Of a stretch of DNA of 64,000 nucleotides, positions 12,001 through 21,000 are shown piece by piece (the first letter of the stretch is position 1; each line of letters opens with the position of its first letter). Origin of the DNA: Branchiostoma floridae (lineage: Eukaryota > Chordata > Leptocardii > Amphioxiformes > Branchiostomatidae). The stretch is taken from positions 6,544,858-6,608,857 of the forward strand of contig NC_049994.1 of assembly GCF_000003815.2 (NCBI RefSeq), given 5' to 3'. Position numbers and translations under genes: made by a program. Below the pieces are notes generated by a model. That model did not search any database. It was not told where the DNA came from and saw only the letters and a program-made list of their open reading frames with translations.

Positions 12001-15000
12001 AGGTTATTTTTATTTACATATACCTGATCACCAAATCAGTTAAATATAGCTGTATGAATAATGAATATTGAATAACTATAGATATCTTGTTCAAATTATA
12101 ATATTTTCTCCATTTTCTAATGAATGGTATACAGACTCCTAACCGGGGGCCAACAGTGCTTTCAAATTCAACAAGTGAAAATTTACATGATACATGAATT
12201 TTCTACTCAGAACTTGAAGCAAGTAATCAATAAATATTTTTGTACATTACTTAGAATTACTGGCATATCAATAAAATCATTATAAATATAGCTCCAAGTA
12301 CTCAACCATATATGTTTTAGACATAACCACCAATTAAAACACACATCAACATTTCCAAAATGGACACAAACTGTTCACAAAGTTTTTGTGAGAGCTCGTC
12401 TGTGAAGTAGCCCAGCATTCAGGCCACAAATACTAAATATGTTACAGATTATATTTTGACACTAGAAACCGCTAAAATTAGAAAATTTTATGATTATTTC
12501 TGAAATTCAACACTCTGAAAATATATATGACATTTTGTGCCCATCATTAGGCCACACCAATTTAATTTCTTGGTTCACGGATTTTTTCATAAAAAATATG
12601 GAGCGAGAGGGCGAAATAAAAATAAAAATAAAAATTGTAAAATGGTTGGGGTAAAGGTAACGGCTAATCCAAAACATAAAGAAAAAAAGTTTTCAGCTTG
12701 AAAAAAGTACAAAAATACTATTTTTGTACAGTAACAGCACCTGTACCCACACTTTAAGGAGCTTATTATATAAAGGCCAATTTGCTACACCAGAAAGTTG
12801 GTGAATGGTTTCATCAATGGTGAAAATTTGCTGAGTGGTAATTTTTATTTTTATTTTTTTTCCCAAAAAATAGGAGCGAGCGAATCCGTGAACCAAGAAA
12901 TTAAATCGGTGTGGCCTTACACCGAAATAAAATCATTTTCACCCGTTTACGGCCTCATTTTAGTGATTCGAATCTGCATGCAACAGGGTGCTAGCTTTAC
13001 TGTCAGTGCGTGTTATTCCTGGCAGCCATGTTGGATCAGTTTCGGTCTTTTCTTCAAGTTTAAAGCTGTTTTTACGGACGGATTTCTGCTGTTTTTGGAG
13101 AATTTGCGGCCCCAAAACTCACATTACAAGGGAAAGAAGGTTCGAATTGTTGTTTCTTATGTGAAGGAATTATTCGTCCGCCCCGTTGACGCTGCCGATA
13201 GCGCATGGAACCACATGGTCGGAAAATTTATATACTGTACCTGTACATGCTAAAATTATGTGATCAGTGTGTTCATTTACGATGTAAATAGAGACTGTAA
13301 AAGTTGTTTATATAAAAAATTGTGCTTCAAAACGTCAGTGTGGCGGCTTATTTTCCCAATAATAACATTTACTTTGTACATTCATAGCGAAATCGACCGA
13401 TATTTTACATAATCGCTAGGATGTTTGGGTCACAGTGGAGGGGAAATCCGAGCCGCTTCGGCCAAAAATAGTGAATTTTGAGCAAAAATACCGCGGACAT
13501 ATGGACAGAAAACCCCAAACTTTTTATCATGCGGTTGTCCCTGGTCAGCAAAGCCCCAATTTTCAAAAAAATAATAAACGTACCGTCCCAAATAAGAACG
13601 TACCGGGTGGAATTTTCCTGGAAAAAAAATAAACGTCCCGGTACGTTTATTAGGGACATGAGAGTACGTGACCTGTTGCACACAGGAAATGATGATGTAA
13701 GGTGTCCACCTGTACTGATGATGCAACAGGGTATATGACCTGTTGCACACAGCAAATGATAATGTAAGGTGTCCAACTGTACTAATGATGTAATACTAAT
13801 TGTATACCGTAGAACCCAGTAGAAGTCTTTTTACTTACACGTGCACAGAAAAGAATGATAACACCTACCAAGACGAACATTTCGTATCTTCAAAAGCCAT
13901 TGTCCTCACAAGGGCAAGTTCAATCAACAGACAAAAGTGGGTATAGAACTTAGAAGGTACATATACTTTCTTGCCTACAATGTTTTTGAAGTTAGAATTT
14001 CTATCACTGATTATCAGGCTATGCACAGTCTCATCTCATATCTAAGCTCTCTGGGTTCAAGACTACAGTAGCAATAGACATTTAAGCTAAGAGGATCTTT
14101 AGAAGGAAATGTTATTTCTAAGGATAAGAGATAGCCTGTAGGGGGCAGGATGAACACTTGATCCTACCATGTTTCTTCCCCAGGAGCAGCTCTGGTGCCA
14201 GGTAGTCTGGAGTGCCCAGGACTCTACCATCCTCTTCCGGGGGTGCAGGGCCCCTACGCACGCTCTTGGGGGTCCTGAAGGGGGTTCTTGCAGGGGTCTG
14301 GTGGGGAGTTTTCTGTATCCAGCCCATGTTCTGCAATTTTTGGAATGTAAAAATATGCTATTAATGAGTGAACCACTGATCATTGAAGATTTGCTCAACT
14401 GCAGCTATATACTAGTATATATAATACACGTGTTAAAGCACTGTTTAATTGGTGCAATGGCCGAGTGTTCACCTTGCATTCGGTAGGTCATGAGTTTGAT
14501 CCCAGCCAAGTCATACCAAAGACTTTAAAAATGCTACATGCTGCTTTCTCTGCTTAGCACTCAGCACTAATGAGGAAAAGTATGTGTCCCCGAGTTAAAC
14601 ACACATTACTACCGGCAGACCAGCCCCATGCTGTAGTGGCTTTCGCAAATGTGTGGCCCAAGGGCTACAGAAATGGAGATTGGCTCTACCCCACCTCCAC
14701 ATCAGCACAGATGTATGTGCAACTTAAACTTTTTAAACTTAATTTGTTAAAGGTTTGCATGTACATGTATACCTGAGGTGTTCCTTTGGAATCCTTTCGG
14801 CCTCCATTCATTGGGGTCCCAAAAGGAGTGGTTGTCATTCCTACGCGATCCACACGTCCGTCCACACTACACACAGACGAGTCTGCCCCGGACGAGTAGT
14901 TACTGTGGTCGCTTCGTGCGTAGATCTCGCACGAGTCTCGGAACATCACCTCTCGCTTCGGCGTCTCCTTGATCATTCCCGTACTCTGCCGACGCGGCGG

Positions 15001-18000
15001 TGGATTTGACGCGACAGGATCCGCCGAACAGTCTTCCCAGATGACATCTAAGTTGTCGGCAGAATGGTTCAAGCTTCTTGAGCTCGGTCGCGAGTCTTCC
15101 TTCGTGTGGTCGAGACTTTCGATGGAATAGTTCATGTTGCGGGAATTTGGCCTCGAGTCGTCGTCCTCGACGCTCAACAGACTCATGTCGTGCTCTAAGG
15201 TTGTGTCGGCAGACTTTAGAGGAGACGTGACGTTATCACGTGGGGGAGGGGCATCTAACGGAAATGGCTGTGGGTGTGAGTCGATTGGGCTTGGCGGATT
15301 GCTAAGCATCAGGATTGGATCCATCTCATCCTCATTCCCAGTTGCCTGCTTTCTGGTGCTTTCAAATGGTCCATTTTTCTCTCTAACTTGATTTCTAGAA
15401 TAATCTTCTGAAGCGGATGTATTTTCCGACGAAGACGTTTTCGTGTTGGACTCTTCCTGGTATTTTCTGCAATTTTCTCTCTTATCATTTTTGTCAGCAG
15501 CTGAGTCAAGCATAGACTGCACAGAGATCCTGTCTAAGGCTAGAGTCAAGCCCGTGGACCTCAGAGGAAATGTGTCCTGAGTTTTGCATAGTTTGTCTGT
15601 CTTCTGCTCACCATTTTCCCATTCTGGGCTCAACTCTACCATCTCAAACGCCCTCTTCACTCCACCTGACCCGACTATGTCTCCCATGCACTTTGCACCC
15701 GGGTCATGACCTATCACCTTTGACCCATCACTGGTACCGTTGACACCAGAGTAGGAATGCCTCTTGATATGCGCAAATGCTTCCTTTTTTCTATCACTGC
15801 CACATACAACATTCCCTGACTCTTTCTCTGGAGAGAAAAACTCTTCCTCAGTCTCTATGATGGAGTCACTGTCGTCATGACCTACCACCTTTGACTTCTG
15901 ACCTGTGACACCAGGGTGAGGCTGCCTTGCATTCACTTCACAGCTTTCCATTTTTCTAAAGTGGTTCTGAAATGGTGCCACCGAGTCTTTTTCCGGAGAG
16001 AGGATCTCTTCGTCCGTGTCGACAACACACCCGCTGTCTGGGAGGGATGCAGTGCAGATGTCTTGTTTTGTGTTGTTTGCGTTAGCAGCATGATTCATGA
16101 AACTCTCTTCCCACTGTGGACTGCAACAGTTGGGCCAGGAGCTTGCCAGGGAGGAGAGGTTCAGAATGGCCTTCGGGGAAATGTTCCTTGCTGGTGTGTC
16201 TCTCCTAGGGGTTTCCAGATGCATGATGTCTTTATCAGGGTGTACCGCTGGGCTAGGGGTCCTCAGTTTGGCCGCGCTCACGTCTGATGTTGTAAACACA
16301 TTGTCTGAACCTGCAGAGCCAATCCTTTCGCCTACCTTCCTTGATGAACTAGCTCTTGTTTTTGATTGCACAACCAGGAAATTCTGGTCTAACCCAGACT
16401 CCTGCGTAGGGGCATCCCCTCGATCTGAATTGCACCATGGGATGGACTTCCCAGAAAGCTTTGCGCCACTTCCTGTGGAGGAACGACTTCCGTCTTTGCC
16501 AAAAAACATGGAGGAAACCGAATTCTTGGACGGTGGGCCTTTCCCAAAGAAGTTTATCTCACTCGTGGACGAATCGGGACAACTGCTTGCCTCTCGGAGG
16601 GTTGGTGTGAGGCATTTCACTGGAGAGGGCTCTACAAAACTAGAATCTAGCAGTCTGGGCTTTAAAGGAGCACCTCTGGTCACAAGACTTTTCAGCACAC
16701 TGCAGACACTTCCATAAAAGGAAGAGCCACTAGCTGATTGGTTGGTGCCTCTGGAGCTTGCTGATTGGTTGAGACTGAGGGGGCTTGAGTGAACAGAGCT
16801 CATTGGGCTGTCCTTCATGCACTGACGAAGCTGCTTGTGTTTTGCTACAGGAGTGCCTGATTTTTGTGCACTCTACAGAAAGAAGGAAAAAGGGGAATTA
16901 TATAGGAAGTCCATTATTGCATGACAAAATTGCATAAAGGTTGCTTTCAAGATGAAACTTTGAGACTAAGACTGCAGATTTAGTTGTTTTTAACATTCAT
17001 AGCAGTAGCAACAATAACATTATACTACTTTTAAATAGAAGTCTGAATGAAAAGCCAAAAATCTGTGTAAAATAAATGTAGCAATAGAGCTGTGTACCTA
17101 AACAAATTTAAGGTACAGGTATAGGTACACGGGTTTAGGTACAGGTCTGGAACTTTACCTGTACCTAAACAAGTTTGATCAATTATCTGTAAGTTATAAA
17201 TGTAGCCAACTGTCTTTTTATGTGAGAAATTATTATCTCTGTATGAGGTTTGAGGTATTCAAAACAATGTTTCCTACTTTCCTTCATGTTCAACTGCAAG
17301 GTAATCACAATAAATTGTCATCTTTGATTTGGAATTTACTTATCTTTAGTCTCAAAAAGTGGCGTTCAATAGTGATTAGTTTGTTAAGGTACATGTGTTT
17401 AGGCCTGGACCTGTACCTAAACAATTTAAAAGGTACAATACAGGCACAGGTATTTTAGGTACACAGCCCTACTTAGATAAAAGGTTCAGCAGTAACGTAA
17501 AGATATCTATCAGACTTACGAATGACAAGGCCATTGTGAGAGACAACAGTTGTCCTGGTGTGCGGTTGTAGTCGTTACTCGTTTTCACCTGTGATGGAGT
17601 GCCCATCACATCTGCCATGTTGATTTCTGGTCAAGAATAAAGAAAACATCCATTGTAGAATAGTTACACATATGATATATAACATGTTGTGCATAGAAAA
17701 CATATTCTAAGTGTAGGAAAAATACCCCCACCTAACTCCTGCTTTGCCCCGTTATCCTCATTCCTTGTAATAAATCTTTAGACTGAGAAGGATTTATATA
17801 AATTATAATGCAATACTTTTGTCTGCATACCTGAAACATTGGAAATTACCTGCACCAGACAAATTCTACCTGCACCACTCAGAAGTATTGAACATACATA
17901 ATCTGTTCAGAAATTATTGTCATTATCTATTTCATACTCCACAGTCAATGATACCATGAATCCATAATACAGCAAATTAGTATCAGTACATATTATAAAA

Positions 18001-21000
18001 ACAGTACATGGACCAAGGTTAGGTGCAGGTAGACACAAGAAGTACCTGCACAGCTCGAGTTTTACTTGCACTAACCTGTATAAACCAAGTTCATGAACCA
18101 GTGCAGGTTAGGTGCAGGTAGACACCAGAAATACCTGCACAGATTCAATTTTACTTGCACTAACCTGTATATGCAGGTGGCATTTTGAGCCCTGTAAAGG
18201 CACTTGTAATGAGGTTCAGAATGTGTACCAGACCATCGGTTACCTAAGATTCCTTGACACGATCTTTAGTCTTATCATTACTTTGAGTTTGAGGTCGAGC
18301 TGCTAATATTTAAGACAGCATGGACCTGTAAATGTACCTCTATTCAGGTTGAACTTGGAAAGTCCAAAGTCAGTCAGCTTGATGTGCCCATTGTTGGTGA
18401 TGAGCATGTTGTCAGGTTTGATGTCCCTACAAGAGAAGAAATTAAAAATCTTCAATGTTCAACTTACGTGGAGGTGTAATAGAGTGCAGTATGGCATGTA
18501 CACTCATGTCTAGAAGATACCAAACTTGTAAGTCACTCTCACTTAGTTCTGAGATGGCACAAGGAACACTGTGAGCAATGACCCCAGGAGAGGCTTAATC
18601 ACCGTTCCTCCGGTGGGGAGCAGGGCTCTTTGGTCAGAAAGCACGATTCTCTGGTCACTGTACAAGGACATAACCATATTTGGGACACAGTCCTGTGGCT
18701 TTCCATCAACTGCCCAGGATATAAGTCATCATGATTAAGACACAGAAAAATGTAACTTTCACTAATAGATAAGGAAACATATAAATAGTAGAGCAGCATT
18801 ACTGTAGAGAGTTCAGATTGGAGTGAGAGTTAAGATCAGAGAGAGAGAGAGGGTGAACAAAGAAGTACCGACGTAGCACCGACTCCTCGTGTTTTTCTTG
18901 GGTTTTGCATGTACATTTAACATTGGCAGCTAATCGCACTAACTCCATGTAAGGGACGCCATCGAAACCAGCTACCACACTACCACTACCCTCACAGAGG
19001 CAAAAAGCTAGTACTAGTATATGACATTCAATGATTGTGTGAAATTATTATCTTCTATATCTTATCCAATAGGACTTTTCTGTATCTAACAGTGCAAAAA
19101 TAATTATGGATCACATGTTATTCACAACTACTAGTACTTACCTCCCCTAGGGCTGGGTACACTGTAAGCATCATAAGGACTGTTACTTTGACAGTATATC
19201 GCATGCATGGGCATGGTGCTTAAATTGTAAGTAGAAACTAATAAGTACATATGTAGGTAGATATCAATACTGTATACAATAAACTCTATACTACTTCACT
19301 CATTTTTTTAAGGTCAGGCTCTGTTAGTTGGCTATATCATGTATGATATACCAATTATACTACAATTAATTCATACCAGCTTATTCAACACCAGATCAAA
19401 ACTCGGTCATATGCCTTAACCACTATAATTAGTATATATAAATACAGTTTAACTGCACAGCCTATTTGCCAGTGTATTTCGTGCAATTATCCAGCTGCAC
19501 CACACCGGTTTGGTTGGAATTTTGCAATTCCGTGCAGTTTATAGAAGTGTGCGTTAATCTGTTGTGCAATTTACTGGCTTCTACTAGTACTGTACTATAA
19601 AATAATCTAACAGGTGCCTTCCTGTCCACACTTACCTGTGAATGATGCCATGACCATGTAGATACTTCAGGGCCAGGATAACTTCTGCTGTGTACATGAT
19701 GGCCATGTCTTCATCAAAGTACCCGTAGATGTGTAACAGGGACTTCACATCCCCTCCTATCAGGTATTCCATCACCTAGGGTGGGGTGGGGGCAAGTGTC
19801 ACATGCTTTATTCAATTTCTATAAATTAGAAGCCATTTAATTACACACCTCATTCGCCAGCATATTTCATGCAATTAGCCAGATGGTGCAACAAAGGGAA
19901 ATTATCCAGCAAGACCACACTACCAGGTAGGATTTGGTGACCCTGTGCAATTAACAGAAGTGTGTGATTATCTGTTGTGCAATTAACTGGCTTCTACTAT
20001 ACTGTAAATCACAAAATTTTGTAGCAACTTTTTTTTTTCTGGTGACCTCTCTGACCTGAGTTCATGACACCTTGGACATGTATCGACTCCCTTCTAGCTA
20101 TGACTACAGACTACAGAGTGCAGTAAGTACTGCAATTACAAAATTGTTCAAACGAAAAGTTTCTAGAAACTTTAGAGATTAAACCACCATCCAATAACAA
20201 CACTTACTGAAAGTCTACAGTTAAACATACACAGTACAATTTTGTCTTTTACGCCCGGCATTGCACAGGCCAAGAGTAACTACATTCTTTGTACACTACC
20301 AATCGTTTTATCTGTTTGAAGAAGAATAAAAAAACAGAGAAAAAACAATGTCGTGAAGGGGAACATAACGAATGAATGTCACAAACACAATATTGTAAAA
20401 TAAGGGACACCCTTACCAGATAGATGTTTTGTTTGGACTGCAGAGAGTAGTAGAGGTGAACGATGAAGGGACTTTTGACCAGAGCCAGAGCGTCTCTCTC
20501 TGCGATGGTCTGATGAACCATGTTCTTCTGCACCATGTCAGCCTTTCTCACCACCTGCAGGATATACAGAGATTACAGAGATGTAGCGTTCAGCTTGGAA
20601 TCTAGAGGTCCTGAGTTCCATACCCGCCGTGCCCCAGACGTTGTGCCCTTCTGCACCATGTCTGCTTTTCGCACAACCTGCCGGATACAAAGAGATTACA
20701 GAAATGTAGCGTTCAGCTTGGAATCTAGAGGTCCTGAGTTCCATACCCGCCGTGCCCCAGACGTTGTGCCCTTCTGCACCATGTCTGCTTTTTGCACAAC
20801 CTGTCGGATACACAGAGATTACAGAAATGTAGTGTTCAGCTTGGAATCTAGAGGTCCTGAGTGCCATACCCGCCGTGCCCCAGACGTTGTGCCCTTGGGA
20901 AAGGCACTTTACATGACCTTTCTCACTTCACCCAGTTGGAAAAATGGGCACTGTACTACTAGTACCTGAATTGGGATGGGGTTTTGTGCGCGTGAAAAAT

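Noticed and set aside
12798-13253. 151-codon plus-strand frame
   Set aside because: Begins inside a PIF-like MITE and crosses its end; no family resemblance.
16097-16717. Plus-strand 206-codon frame
   Set aside because: Antisense shadow of MASTL exon 6, whose minus frame is conserved and spliced correctly.
20520-20969. 149-codon plus and 109-codon minus frames
   Set aside because: Created by the 123 bp tandem array (a multiple of three); repeats, not a gene.
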